Positions 8,791 through 17,554 of a DNA stretch of 64,000 nucleotides are shown here, piece by piece. Location: positions 248,001-312,000 of the forward strand of contig NZ_JAEFCB010000001.1 in the NCBI RefSeq assembly GCF_016405905.1, in the 5' to 3' direction. Below the pieces are notes generated by a model. It had not been told where the DNA came from. It searched no databases and worked only from the letters and a program-made list of their open reading frames with translations. Position 1 is the stretch's first letter, and every line of letters begins with the position of its first letter. Source of the stretch: Variovorax sp. IB41 (GTDB lineage: Bacteria > Pseudomonadota > Gammaproteobacteria > Burkholderiales > Burkholderiaceae_C). The position numbers and the translations under genes are program-made.

Positions 8791-9903
8791 TCATGGCGAC
8801 GCCGGGCGTTCGCGCTCGGCGGCGAACACCCGTGCGAGTTCGTAGGGCGGCGTGACCTCGCACTGCGCATAGGTGCAGGAGGCAGGCGGCTTGTCGGGCC
8901 GCCAGCGCACGAAGATGGCGCCGTGCCGAAAGCGCTCGCCCTGAAGGTGGTCGTAGCGCACCTCGCACACGCGCTCGGGGCGCAGCGGCACCCACGAAAG
9001 ATCCTTGCCGGAATTCCACCGCGTTCGCGCGCCCGGTGCGCGCTGGCGGGCCTGCAGCGCGGCGGTGGCCGCGTCGTCGGCGCCGATCCACGGGTGGCCG
9101 CGGCCGGCGTTGCGCATGAGCGGCGCGAGTTCGCGCGCGAGCGCCAGGCGCGTGGCCATGTCGAACGACGAGGTTGCGCCCACGTGCTGCAGCACGCCCT
9201 TCGCATCCCAGAGGCCGAGCAGCAGCGAGCCGACCGCAGGCACCTCGGAGGTGCTCGACTTGTGCCACCGCAGCCCGGCCAGCACGCAATCGGCCGTGCG
9301 CACGTGCTTCACCTTGAACATGGCGCGCTCGCCCGGCAGGTAGGCGCCGTCGGCCCGCTTGGCGATCACGCCATCGAGGCCCGCGCCTTCGAAATCGTCC
9401 AGCCATTGCAGCGCGACCGCGCGGCTTTCGGTCATCGGCGTGAGGTGGATCGGCGGGCCGACGTCGGCCATGAACGCCTCCAGCAGCATCCGCCGCTCGC
9501 TCTGGCCGCGGCGCTGCAGGTCGCGCCCGTCGAGCGCCAGCAGGTCGAAGGCCACGAACGACGCGGGCGTCTCGCGCGCCAGCCGCTCGATGCGCGACGC
9601 GGCCGGGTGCACGCGCTGCAGCAGCGCATCGAAATCGAGCCCGGCCGCGCCGGCGATGACGATCTCGCCGTCCAGCACGCAGCGGCCCGGCAGGCCCGCG
9701 AGCAGCGCCGCATGCAGTTCGGGAAAGTAGCGGTCCAGCGGCTTGAGGTCGCGGCTCTGGATGCGCACGCCGATCGCATCGCGAAACACGATGGCGCGAA
9801 AACCGTCCCACTTGGGCTCGTAGAGAAATTCGCCTTCGGGCGGGACGGCCTCGGCGATCTTCGCGAGCATGGGCTCGACCGGAGCGGGCGTGCGCATGGT
9901 CAT
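8791..9903 (-). CDS. ATP-dependent DNA ligase (LigD-ligase-like, stand-alone)
   Basis: A 370-residue ATP-dependent DNA ligase. Motif I is EPKWDGFRA (adenylated Lys, near residue 31). Later motifs are LDGEIVI, FVAFDLLALDGRD, GLDGVIAKRADG and FKVKHVRTADCVLAG. A C-terminal OB-fold follows (VPLRPERVCEVRYDHLQG, RHGAIFVRWRPDK). It has only the ligase part of a LigD enzyme, without polymerase or nuclease domains. Such enzymes join DNA ends in Ku-linked or stress repair; no Ku gene is in the window. Two ATGs (9903 and 9897) are possible starts. Confidence 0.9.
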   Translation of the reverse strand: MTMRTPAPVEPMLAKIAEAVPPEGEFLYEPKWDGFRAIVFRDAIGVRIQSRDLKPLDRYFPELHAALLAGLPGRCVLDGEIVIAGAAGLDFDALLQRVHPAASRIERLARETPASFVAFDLLALDGRDLQRRGQSERRMLLEAFMADVGPPIHLTPMTESRAVALQWLDDFEGAGLDGVIAKRADGAYLPGERAMFKVKHVRTADCVLAGLRWHKSSTSEVPAVGSLLLGLWDAKGVLQHVGATSSFDMATRLALARELAPLMRNAGRGHPWIGADDAATAALQARQRAPGARTRWNSGKDLSWVPLRPERVCEVRYDHLQGERFRHGAIFVRWRPDKPPASCTYAQCEVTPPYELARVFAAERERPASP

Positions 9904-9958
9904 GCGCAAGCTCAGGGCGCAAGCGATGAATGGGCCTCGCCGGGCGCAGCGCCCAGCG

Positions 9959-10237
9959 TCATGAACTGCCCTTGCGGTTGGCCGGATCGCTCGGCGCGTT
10001 GGTGTCCGAGAGCTGTTCGGCCGGCGGGCCGAGCTTTCCGCTGTCGCCGCCCGCGGCATGGGTGGTGCCGCCGTCGCGCTTCTTGCCGCGGCCCGAGTAG
10101 ATCTCGTCGTCGTCGAAATCGAGCGGCGCGGTGCCTTCCGTGCCGCCCCGCTCCAGCCTGTCGCGTGCGGGCGGGGTGGATGGGTTGTCGTCGTGGGGTC
10201 CGATCGGGTCCATGCCCGAGGGGGTGCTGGTGGCCAT
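9959..10237 (-). CDS. Small hydrophilic hypothetical protein
   Basis: A 92-residue protein without a recognised domain, mostly polar and probably disordered. It has a central acidic LDFDDDEIYSGRGKKRDGG and a Gly/Pro/Ser/Asn-rich tail. The start ATG at 10235-10237 is preceded on the minus strand by AAGGACG. It resembles small stress-induced hydrophilic proteins in character only. A CCTACA element lies 84-89 bases upstream, shared with katE and the PA2169 gene, which supports co-regulation. Confidence 0.55.
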   Translation of the reverse strand: MATSTPSGMDPIGPHDDNPSTPPARDRLERGGTEGTAPLDFDDDEIYSGRGKKRDGGTTHAAGGDSGKLGPPAEQLSDTNAPSDPANRKGSS

Positions 10238-10320
10238 GGTTTTCGTCCTTCGCGAGTTGGAAAAAACCCCATGGTTTTGCGCGCGCCGCGGCCGTCGTGT
10301 CGGCGCCTCGGGACATGCCA

Positions 10321-10326
10321 TGTAGG
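10321..10326 (-). promoter_or_regulatory. CCTACA element upstream of small hydrophilic gene
   Basis: The minus strand reads CTGCGCCTACA here, identical over 11 bases to the element upstream of the PA2169 gene near 13600, and sharing CCTACA with the katE element. The rest of the 10238-10508 gap shows no other clear signal. Confidence 0.35.
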
Positions 10327-10508
10327 CGCAGCGCCACGAATCGGCGCAAGCGCGTGTCTTCATGGCGGACAGCGGAGCCTCGCCGTGCAGGACAACAGCG
10401 CGACCTGCGTGCGCCAACGCGGAATGCCGCGCCGCTGTGGCATTGTTCCTCTCGCCGCGAAATGCGCGGCCATCAATCATTTCGCCCACACGGAAAGGAG
10501 CGCCCCTC

Positions 10509-11141
10509 ATGATCAAGATCGGCATCGTCGACGACCACGCGGTCGTTCGCTCAGGCCTGAAGGCTTTCTTCTCCACCTTCGTGGATTTCCGGGTGGTCGG
10601 CGAGGCCGGCACCGGCCGCGAAGCGATCGACATGGTCCGCACCACCGAGATGGACGTGCTGGTGATGGACCTGTCCATGCCCGGGCAAAGCGGCATCGAC
10701 GCGCTGGCCATGGTGCGCGCCAAGGCGCCGCAGCTGGGCGTGCTGATCCTGAGCGGCTATCCGGAGGAGCACTACGCGGTCAACCTGATCCGCCAGGGCG
10801 CATCGGGCTATCTCAACAAGGAATGCGCGCCGGAAGAAATCGCCAACGCCATCCGCACCGTGGCGCTCGGGCGCCGCTACATCTCGGCCTCGGTGGCCGA
10901 GCTGCTGGCGGGCCAGCTGGAGCGCAAGGACAGCGAGCCGCCGCACAAGCACCTGTCGGAGCGCGAGTTCCAGGTGTTCCTGAAACTGGCCAAGGGCGAA
11001 TCGGTGGGCAGCATCGGCGAGGCGCTGTCGCTTTCGGTCAAGACCATCAGCACCTACCGCACGCGGCTCATGGAGAAGATGAACCTCTCCACGAACAGCG
11101 ACCTCACCTACTACGCCATCAAGACGCAGCTGATCGATTGA
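10509..11141 (+). CDS. LuxR/NarL-type response regulator
   Basis: A two-component response regulator of 210 residues. The receiver domain (1-120) has an acidic pair at Asp8-Asp9, the phospho-acceptor Asp54 in VMDLSMPG, Ser84 in LILSGYP and Lys106 in GYLNKE. The C-terminal LuxR helix-turn-helix (about 145-205) reads LSEREFQVFLKLAKGES, then SLSVKTISTYRTRLMEKM. The start is chosen by AAGGAG seven bases before the ATG. No histidine kinase is present nearby, so it is an orphan within the window. It is followed by a phospholipase D-type gene 37 bases downstream. Confidence 0.92.
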   Translation: MIKIGIVDDHAVVRSGLKAFFSTFVDFRVVGEAGTGREAIDMVRTTEMDVLVMDLSMPGQSGIDALAMVRAKAPQLGVLILSGYPEEHYAVNLIRQGASGYLNKECAPEEIANAIRTVALGRRYISASVAELLAGQLERKDSEPPHKHLSEREFQVFLKLAKGESVGSIGEALSLSVKTISTYRTRLMEKMNLSTNSDLTYYAIKTQLID

Positions 11142-11178
11142 GCGCGCGGCGCCTTTCGATGGATTCGACGGTTTCGAT

Positions 11179-12459
11179 GTGAGGCACCGCAGGACGCTCA
11201 AGGCGGTCTTCTGGACGTTCGTGCTGACGGTCGCGGCGACGCTGCTGGTGGTCAACCTCGGCGGCAGCGAGAAGAAGATCGACGAGCAGATCCGCCGCGA
11301 GTACGCGCTGCACGATGCGCAATACCAGCGCGCCCTGGGCGTGCTGCTCGGCCCGCCCATCACAAGCGGCAACCGCTTCGAGGCGCTCTACAACGGCGAC
11401 CGCATCTTTCCGCCGATGCTGGAGGCCATCCGCGCCGCGAAGCAGAGCATCACCTTCGAGACCTACATCTACTGGTCGGGTGACATCGGCCGGGAATTTG
11501 CCGATGCGCTCTCGGAGCGCGCGCGGGCCGGCGTGCCGGTGCACGTGCTGCTCGACTGGGTGGGCAGCGCCAAGGTGGACGACGACTTCATCAGGGAAAT
11601 GGAAAGCGCTGGCGTGCAGATCCGGCGCTTCCACAAGCCGAGCTGGTACGACATCGGCCGCATGAACAACCGCACCCACCGCAAGCTCCTGGTGGTGGAC
11701 GGGCGCGTCGGCTTCACCGGCGGCGTGGGCATCGCGCCCGAATGGACGGGCCGCGCGCAAGACCCGCAGCACTGGCGCGATTCGCACTACAAGGTCGAAG
11801 GGCCGGTGGTGGCGCAGATGCAGGCTGTGTTCATGGACAACTGGATCAAGGTGTCGGGCGACGTGCTGCACGGCGAGCGCTACTTTCCGCGCCTCGATGC
11901 CATGGGCGACGGCCGCGCCCAGGTGTTCAGCAGTTCGCCCTCGGGCGGCAGCGAGAGCATGCACCTGATGTATTTGCTGTCGATCGCGGCGGCCACGAAG
12001 ACCATCGACCTCTCGAGCGCCTACTTCGTGCCCGACGACCTGACCGTGGGCGCGCTGGTCGCGGCCATGCAGCGCGGCGTGCGGCTTCGCATCATCACGC
12101 CCGGCCCGATCATCGATTCGCAGACCGTGCGCGCCGCATCGCGTGCCGCCTGGGGCCCGCTGCTGGAGGCTGGCGCCGAGATCAGCGAATACCAACCGAC
12201 AATGTTCCATTGCAAGGTCTTCATGGTCGATGGACTGCTGGTGTCGGTGGGCTCCACCAACTTCGACAACCGCTCGTTTCGCCTCAACGACGAGGCCAAC
12301 CTCAACATCTACGACGAGGCCTTCGCCGCCGAGGAGACCGTGCAGTTCGAGGCGGACCTGAAGCAGTCGAAACGCATCACGCTCGAAGCCTGGAAGAGCC
12401 GCCCTCTGCACGAGAAGGCGATGGAGCACCTGGCATCGGTGCTCTCGGTTCAGCTCTGA
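11179..12459 (+). CDS. Cardiolipin synthase-like phospholipase D protein
   Basis: A membrane-anchored PLD-superfamily phosphatidyltransferase of 426 residues, probably making cardiolipin from phosphatidylglycerol at the inner membrane. One N-terminal membrane segment (about 9-27) precedes two HKD motifs: HRKLLVVDGRVGFTGG near residue 170 and HCKVFMVDGLLVSVGSTNFD near residue 345. The start is GTG at 11179, directly after an ATG-TGA overlap and without an obvious ribosome site, so the true start could be downstream. Such genes often sit in proteobacterial stress islands. Confidence 0.88.
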   Translation: MRHRRTLKAVFWTFVLTVAATLLVVNLGGSEKKIDEQIRREYALHDAQYQRALGVLLGPPITSGNRFEALYNGDRIFPPMLEAIRAAKQSITFETYIYWSGDIGREFADALSERARAGVPVHVLLDWVGSAKVDDDFIREMESAGVQIRRFHKPSWYDIGRMNNRTHRKLLVVDGRVGFTGGVGIAPEWTGRAQDPQHWRDSHYKVEGPVVAQMQAVFMDNWIKVSGDVLHGERYFPRLDAMGDGRAQVFSSSPSGGSESMHLMYLLSIAAATKTIDLSSAYFVPDDLTVGALVAAMQRGVRLRIITPGPIIDSQTVRAASRAAWGPLLEAGAEISEYQPTMFHCKVFMVDGLLVSVGSTNFDNRSFRLNDEANLNIYDEAFAAEETVQFEADLKQSKRITLEAWKSRPLHEKAMEHLASVLSVQL

Positions 12460-12467
12460 AACGAAAA

Positions 12468-12487
12468 ACGCGGCCCGAAGGCCGCGT
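12468..12487. terminator. Bidirectional intrinsic terminator
   Basis: ACGCGGCC, loop CGAA, GGCCGCGT: an 8-bp stem between two convergent genes. The minus strand has a following T-run (TTTTTCGTTT), so it mainly terminates the PA2169 gene; the plus side has only a weak CTTCCTT. Confidence 0.8.
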
Positions 12488-12513
12488 CTTCCTTGGGTTC
12501 ACGCGTCAGCGCG

Positions 12514-13494
12514 TCAGCTGCGCGCCTTGGCGGCGCGTGCGGCGTTGCGCAGGTCGCGGATCTGGTCGTGATTGCGTTGCGCGCCTTGCGCCTGCGTCTG
12601 CAGGATCTGGCGCACGCCCGTGGGCAGCGATTGCTTGAGCGCCTTGCGGTAGCGCGCCACGGCCGCGTCCTCGCCGCGCTCGCATTCCTCCAGGATCGAC
12701 AGTTCGCTGTTCGCACCCAGCGCGCCCTTCACATGGACCCAGCCGCGGTGCATCGCACCGGAGGTCGTGCCGCCTTCCGCGGGCTTGCCGCCGTAGGTGA
12801 TGACCAATTCCACCAGCTGGCTCGCCGCCGCCTGGCACTGCGCGGCGCGCGACGCGAAGACTTCCTTCAGGCGCCCGGTCTCGACTTCCTCCGCGCAGGT
12901 GCGGAAGCCGTATTCGCCGTCGCGGGTGTTTTCGAGCAGGTCGTTCAGCACGTCGACCACGTCGTCGTTCGAGAGCGGATCGCCCTCGGGGATCGCCATT
13001 TCTTCCTCGCGGAAATACAGGCGGTCGGCGCGCTCCCATGCGGCATGCGAGGCCGGGCGGGCGCGCTCCCAGTCGAGCGACGAAGCGCCGCGCCGCGCCT
13101 CCCATTCGCGGGCGAGCGAGGGCTCGACCGAGGCGAATTCATCGACTGTGGCATTGCGGCTGGACCAGCCCAGTTCGTAAGCCGGGCCGTAGTCGTCGTA
13201 GGTGCGGCCGGTTTCGTAATAGGGCTCGCGGTCGTAGGCGTTTTCCCAATAGGTGCGCTCGGCGGTCGGGTTCACGCGCTCGGCCACGGCCTTGCCGCCG
13301 AGCCCGCCGACCACCGCACCGACGACGAGGCCGGCCGCTGCGCCCACCGGACCACCGGCCGCGCCGACAGCGGCGCCCGCCACGGCGCCCCCCGTGGCAC
13401 CGACGCCGGTGCCGACGGGATGGGCGCCGGGCGCGCCGGAGATGGGATCGCGGTTGAGATCGTCAGGATGCAGGGTTGTGCGGTCTTTTGCCAT
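12514..13494 (-). CDS. PA2169-type four-helix-bundle protein (DUF2383) with glycine zipper
   Basis: A 326-residue protein in two parts. Residues about 25-70 are a glycine-zipper segment (GATGGAVAGAAVGAAGG onward) likely to pack against or insert in membranes. Residues about 170-320 are a DUF2383 four-helix bundle of ferritin-like topology: DVLNDLLENTRDGEYGF, then SQLVELVITYGGKP, HRGWVHVKGALG and ILEECERGEDAAVARYRKAL. Function is unknown; relatives are stress- or biofilm-induced in Pseudomonas. The start is fixed by AAGGAG eight bases before ATG 13494. A CCTACA element lies about 110 bases upstream. Confidence 0.85.
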   Translation of the reverse strand: MAKDRTTLHPDDLNRDPISGAPGAHPVGTGVGATGGAVAGAAVGAAGGPVGAAAGLVVGAVVGGLGGKAVAERVNPTAERTYWENAYDREPYYETGRTYDDYGPAYELGWSSRNATVDEFASVEPSLAREWEARRGASSLDWERARPASHAAWERADRLYFREEEMAIPEGDPLSNDDVVDVLNDLLENTRDGEYGFRTCAEEVETGRLKEVFASRAAQCQAAASQLVELVITYGGKPAEGGTTSGAMHRGWVHVKGALGANSELSILEECERGEDAAVARYRKALKQSLPTGVRQILQTQAQGAQRNHDQIRDLRNAARAAKARS

Positions 13495-13599
13495 GGATGG
13501 CTCCTTGAATGAAGGTTGAAAGAAAGTCGATGCGCGATCGAACAAACTTCATCCTGCGGGCCCGCGCACGCGCCACCGTGGGGCTTGGGCCCGGCTGCT

Positions 13600-13605
13600 T
13601 GTAGG
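13600..13605 (-). promoter_or_regulatory. CCTACA element upstream of PA2169-type gene
   Basis: The minus strand reads CTGCGCCTACA, 11 bases identical to the copy at 10321-10331. It lies 106-111 bases before the start codon of the PA2169-type gene. Confidence 0.35.
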
Positions 13606-13644
13606 CGCAGTCGGGCCTCACGGGCCTCACGGGGCTCACGGGGC

Positions 13645-16245
13645 TCACCCGCCCGGTGACGTCCAGCGCGCCAGGTAAGGCGCGGTCCGACTCGCCCGGG
13701 CCTTCGCCACCTCTTGCGGCGTGCCGCTCGCCACCACCTGCCCGCCCTCCGCGCCCGCGCCCGGCCCCATGTCGATCACCCAGTCGCAGGCGGAGACCAG
13801 CCGCATCTCGTGCTCGACGACGATGACGGTGTTGCCGGCATCGACCAGCCCGCCCAGCTGCGTCATGAGCTTGTCCACGTCGGACGGATGAAGGCCCGTG
13901 GTCGGCTCGTCCAGCACGTACAGCGCATCGCCGCGCTGCGAGCGCTGCAGCTCCGTCGCCAGCTTGATGCGTTGCGCCTCCCCGCCTGAGAGCTCCGTGG
14001 CCGGCTGCCCCAGCCGCAGGTAACCCAGGCCGATGGCCGCGAGCAGCCGCAGCGGCCGCTCGATGGCGGCGTCGTCCGCGAAGAAGGCGTGTGCCTCTTC
14101 CACCGTCATGGCGAGCACGTCGGCGATGGTGCGCTCGCGCAGCGTCACCTTCAGCGTCTGTTCGTTGAAGCGCGATCCGTGGCAGGTGGGGCACGGCGCA
14201 TACACGCTGGGCATGAAGAGCAGCTCGACGCTCACGAAGCCCTCGCCCTCGCAGGTCGGGCAGCGGCCCTTGGCCACGTTGAACGAGAACCGGCCGGCAT
14301 CGAAGCGACGCGCGCGGGCGGCCTTGGTGTCGGCGAAGCGCTTGCGCACATGGTCGAACAGGCCCGTGTAGGTGGCCAGGTTGGAGCGCGGGGTGCGGCC
14401 GATGGGCCTCTGGTCCACGCGCACCAGCCGGCGGATGCGTTCCATGCCGCCGGCGATGTGGCCGCCGGTGCGGCCCGCGAGGCTGGGCTCCGCATCGGGC
14501 TCGTCGTCCGGCGGCGGCGCCTCGTGGCCCAGGTGCGCGGCCACGAGTTCGACCAGCGCCTGGCTCACCAAGCTGGATTTGCCCGAGCCCGAGACGCCGG
14601 TCACCGCGGTCATCACCCCAAGCGGAAACGCTACCGCGAGGCCCTGCAGGTTGTTGCGCGTGACGCCTTCCAGCGCGAGCCATGCGGCCGGCGCGCGCAC
14701 GGGCTTCGATGGTGCTGTGTGGGTCGCGAACAAGTACCGCGCGGTGTGCGACGCCTTCACATGGCGCAGCCCCTCGGGCGGGCCGCTGTAGAGCACGACG
14801 CCGCCCTTCTCGCCGGCATCGGGCCCCACGTCCACCAGCCAGTCGGCGCGCCGCATGAGGTCGAGGTCGTGCTCCACCACGAAGAGCGAATTGCCCGAGC
14901 GCTTGAGCGTGTCGAGCGCCACCACCAGCGCCTCGCCGTCCGCGGGATGCAGCCCGGCCGAGGGCTCGTCGAGCACATAGACCACGCCGAAGAGGTTCGA
15001 GCGGATCTGCGTCGCCAGGCGCAGGCGCTGCAGTTCGCCGGGCGAGAGCGTCGGCGTGCTGCGGTCGAGCGAGAGGTAGCCCAGGCCCAGGTCGTTCAGC
15101 ACCGTGACGCGCTCCAGCAGGTCGTGCGCGATGCGTTGCGCGGCGATGCGCTTTTCCGCCGATTGATTGGGTGTGCGGCGCACATCGGGCGCCGCGGCAT
15201 GCGCGCCGCCTTTTTCGCGCAGGGCGCTGCGTATGCCGGCGCGGCCCGACGATGCCGGCGCCTCGCCCGCCGCCACCGGCCGCAGCACCTGCGCGAATTG
15301 CGTGAGCGGCATGCGCGCGATCTCGCCGATGTCGTGTCCCGCGAAGCGCACCGACAAGGCCTCGGGCTTGAGCCGCTTGCCCTTGCAGGCCGGGCAGTCG
15401 CCGCCCACCATGAAGCGCGCGACGCGGTTCTTCATGAGCGCGCTCTGCGTGGTCGCGAAGGTGTGCAGCACGTACTTGCGCGCGCCCATGAAGGTGCCCT
15501 GGTAGCTCGGCTCCATCTTGCTGCGCACGGCCGCGCGCGTCTCGGCCGGCGTGAAGCCGGCGTACACGGGCACGGTGGGCTGCTCCTCGGTGAAGAGAAT
15601 CCAGTCGCGCGTCTTCTTCGGCAAGTCGCGCCAGGGCTTGTCGACGTCGATGCCCATGGTGACGAGGATGTCGCGCAGGTTCTGGCCGTGCCAGGCCGGT
15701 GGCCACGAGGCGATGGCGCGCTCGCGGATGCTCAGGGTGTCGTCGGGCACCATCGAGCGTTCGGTCACCTCGAAGATGCGGCCCAGGCCGTGGCATGTCG
15801 GGCATGCGCCCTGCGGCGTGTTGGGCGAAAAGTCTTCCGCATAGAGCATCGGCTGGCGCGGCGGATAGTCGCCGGCCCGCGAATAGAGCATGCGCAGCAG
15901 GCTCGACAGCGTGGTGACGCTGCCCACCGAGGAGCGCGTGCTCGGCGTGCCGCGCTGCTGCTGGAGGGCGACCGCGGGCGGCAGCCCGTCGATGGCGTCG
16001 ACCGCGGGCACGCCCACCTGGTCGATGAGCCGCCGCGCATACGGCGCGACCGATTCGAAGTAGCGCCGCTGCGCCTCGGCGTAGAGCGTGCCGAAGGCCA
16101 GCGACGACTTGCCCGAGCCGGAGATGCCGCTGAACACCACGAGCGCATCGCGCGGGATGTCGACATCGACGTTGCGCAGGTTGTGTTCGCGTGCGCCGCG
16201 GACGCGCACGAAATGATCAGTGCCGCGGGCGGATTTGCTCGCCAT
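13645..16245 (-). CDS. UvrA-like ABC ATPase, short form
   Basis: An excinuclease subunit A-like DNA-binding ATPase of 866 residues. Two ABC modules are visible: Walker A motifs GISGSGKSS and GVSGSGKSS, signature motifs [12 protein letters not shown] and [12 protein letters not shown], and Walker B-type [10 protein letters not shown] and [10 protein letters not shown]. Zinc-finger cysteines occur as CPTCHG, CPACKG, CPTCEG and CPTCHG. It is shorter than canonical UvrA (about 940), as in class-II UvrA2 proteins that lack the UvrB-binding region, so it may act in damage or antibiotic tolerance, not core repair. The start MASKSARG at 16245 is chosen; a longer upstream reading is non-coding. Confidence 0.9.
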   Translation of the reverse strand: MASKSARGTDHFVRVRGAREHNLRNVDVDIPRDALVVFSGISGSGKSSLAFGTLYAEAQRRYFESVAPYARRLIDQVGVPAVDAIDGLPPAVALQQQRGTPSTRSSVGSVTTLSSLLRMLYSRAGDYPPRQPMLYAEDFSPNTPQGACPTCHGLGRIFEVTERSMVPDDTLSIRERAIASWPPAWHGQNLRDILVTMGIDVDKPWRDLPKKTRDWILFTEEQPTVPVYAGFTPAETRAAVRSKMEPSYQGTFMGARKYVLHTFATTQSALMKNRVARFMVGGDCPACKGKRLKPEALSVRFAGHDIGEIARMPLTQFAQVLRPVAAGEAPASSGRAGIRSALREKGGAHAAAPDVRRTPNQSAEKRIAAQRIAHDLLERVTVLNDLGLGYLSLDRSTPTLSPGELQRLRLATQIRSNLFGVVYVLDEPSAGLHPADGEALVVALDTLKRSGNSLFVVEHDLDLMRRADWLVDVGPDAGEKGGVVLYSGPPEGLRHVKASHTARYLFATHTAPSKPVRAPAAWLALEGVTRNNLQGLAVAFPLGVMTAVTGVSGSGKSSLVSQALVELVAAHLGHEAPPPDDEPDAEPSLAGRTGGHIAGGMERIRRLVRVDQRPIGRTPRSNLATYTGLFDHVRKRFADTKAARARRFDAGRFSFNVAKGRCPTCEGEGFVSVELLFMPSVYAPCPTCHGSRFNEQTLKVTLRERTIADVLAMTVEEAHAFFADDAAIERPLRLLAAIGLGYLRLGQPATELSGGEAQRIKLATELQRSQRGDALYVLDEPTTGLHPSDVDKLMTQLGGLVDAGNTVIVVEHEMRLVSACDWVIDMGPGAGAEGGQVVASGTPQEVAKARASRTAPYLARWTSPGG

Positions 16246-16365
16246 GTTTTTCTGCCTTTTTCTACAGACTTCGGAAGCCTGCAGCGTACGACGGGTCCGC
16301 GCTGTGAGAACCGGACCACGCCGGGCGTCGGACTTCCGCGCGCGGCATCCCCTAGGATCGATGCC

Positions 16366-17550
16366 ATGACGATGCCCGACACCGATTCGCTCGCGCTGAT
16401 CGACGCCTGCACGCAGGCCTCGCTCGCGCTGCTGGAAAGCAACCTCACCCCGCACGGCATCCTGGCCGCCAGCCGCACGGAGGCCGCCGTGGCGCGACGC
16501 TACACGCGCATCTTCGGGCGCGACGCCGCGATCTGCGTGATGGCCATGTGCGGCAGCGGCGTGCCGGCGCTGGAGCAAGGCGCGGTCGCGAGCCTCGATG
16601 CGCTCGCGGCGCAGCAGGCGGCCAACGGCCAGATTCCCAAGTACGTGGACCCCGAGGGCCAGGACGCGGACTTCTGGTACCTGGGCTGCATCGACGCCAC
16701 GCTGTGGTGGCTGATCGCGGTGGACCATGTGCGCCGCCACGGCAAGGTCGGCCCCTCCCATTGGCAAGACGGCGTGGCCCGGGCGATCGGCTGGCTGCTC
16801 GCACAGGAGCACCAGCATTTCCGGCTCCTGCAGCAGAACGAGGCGAGCGACTGGGCCGACATCATGCCGCGCTCGGGCTACGTGCTGTACAGCAACGCGC
16901 TCTGGTACGACGTCAAGCGCCGCTTCGCGCTCGACCACGCCGAGGAAACGCAGCACCACTTCAACCACATGTTCAATCCGTTCCAGCGCGACCTGCCCGA
17001 ATACCACCGGGCGCGGCTGCTGCGGCACTACGCGCGGCGCGGGCGGCGTGACCCGGCGCTCTACCTGAGCTTCGTCAACTTCGCATTCGTCGGCAACGAG
17101 GGCGACGTGTTCGGCAACGCGCTGGCGATACAGGCCGGCCTGGCCGAACCCGAGATGGCCGGCCGCATCGTGGACACCATCGCGAACTCACGTGCCGCCG
17201 ATCCGTACCCGGTGCGGGTCGTGCTGCATCCGCTGTCGCGTCAGCACGAGCTGTGGCGGCCCTACATGGGGCGCCACCAGCAGAACGACGTGCACCAGTA
17301 CCACAACGGCGGCATCTGGCCGTTCGTGGGCGGCTTCTGGGTGATGGCGCTGGCCAACGTCGGACGGCACGAACTCGCCCGAGCCGAACTCGCGCGGCTC
17401 GCGCACGTCAATTCGCTCGGCGACTGGCGCTTCACCGAGTGGTTCCACGGCAAGACGCTGGTGCCGATGGGCATGGCCGGGCAGAGCTGGAACGCGGCGA
17501 CCTTCCTGCTCGCCTGCCGCGCGCTCGAAGGCCGCGCGGACGCGTGGTGA
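16366..17550 (+). CDS. GH100-like glycoside hydrolase (neutral invertase / debranching-type)
   Basis: A 394-residue (alpha/alpha)-barrel glycosidase resembling the GH100 alkaline/neutral invertase and glycogen-debranching group. Characteristic stretches are RRYTRIFGRDAAIC, IPKYVDPEGQDADFWYLGCI, EASDWADIMPRSGYVLYSN and NGGIWPFVGGFWVMALA. Near the end is FTEWFHGKTLVPMGMAGQSW. No signal peptide is visible, so it is cytosolic. Substrate (sucrose, trehalose-like or glycogen fragments) cannot be chosen from sequence. The start at 16366 has a TAGGA-type site; ATG 16372 is an alternative. It converges on the deacylase gene with a 4-base gap. Confidence 0.75.
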   Translation: MTMPDTDSLALIDACTQASLALLESNLTPHGILAASRTEAAVARRYTRIFGRDAAICVMAMCGSGVPALEQGAVASLDALAAQQAANGQIPKYVDPEGQDADFWYLGCIDATLWWLIAVDHVRRHGKVGPSHWQDGVARAIGWLLAQEHQHFRLLQQNEASDWADIMPRSGYVLYSNALWYDVKRRFALDHAEETQHHFNHMFNPFQRDLPEYHRARLLRHYARRGRRDPALYLSFVNFAFVGNEGDVFGNALAIQAGLAEPEMAGRIVDTIANSRAADPYPVRVVLHPLSRQHELWRPYMGRHQQNDVHQYHNGGIWPFVGGFWVMALANVGRHELARAELARLAHVNSLGDWRFTEWFHGKTLVPMGMAGQSWNAATFLLACRALEGRADAW

Positions 17551-17554
17551 GGCC

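Noticed and set aside
12468..12487. The similar hairpins at 12468 and 43867 as a repeated mobile element
   Set aside because: Both are short GC stems with CGAA/TTCG loops at convergent gene ends, with T-runs. They are ordinary intrinsic terminators.
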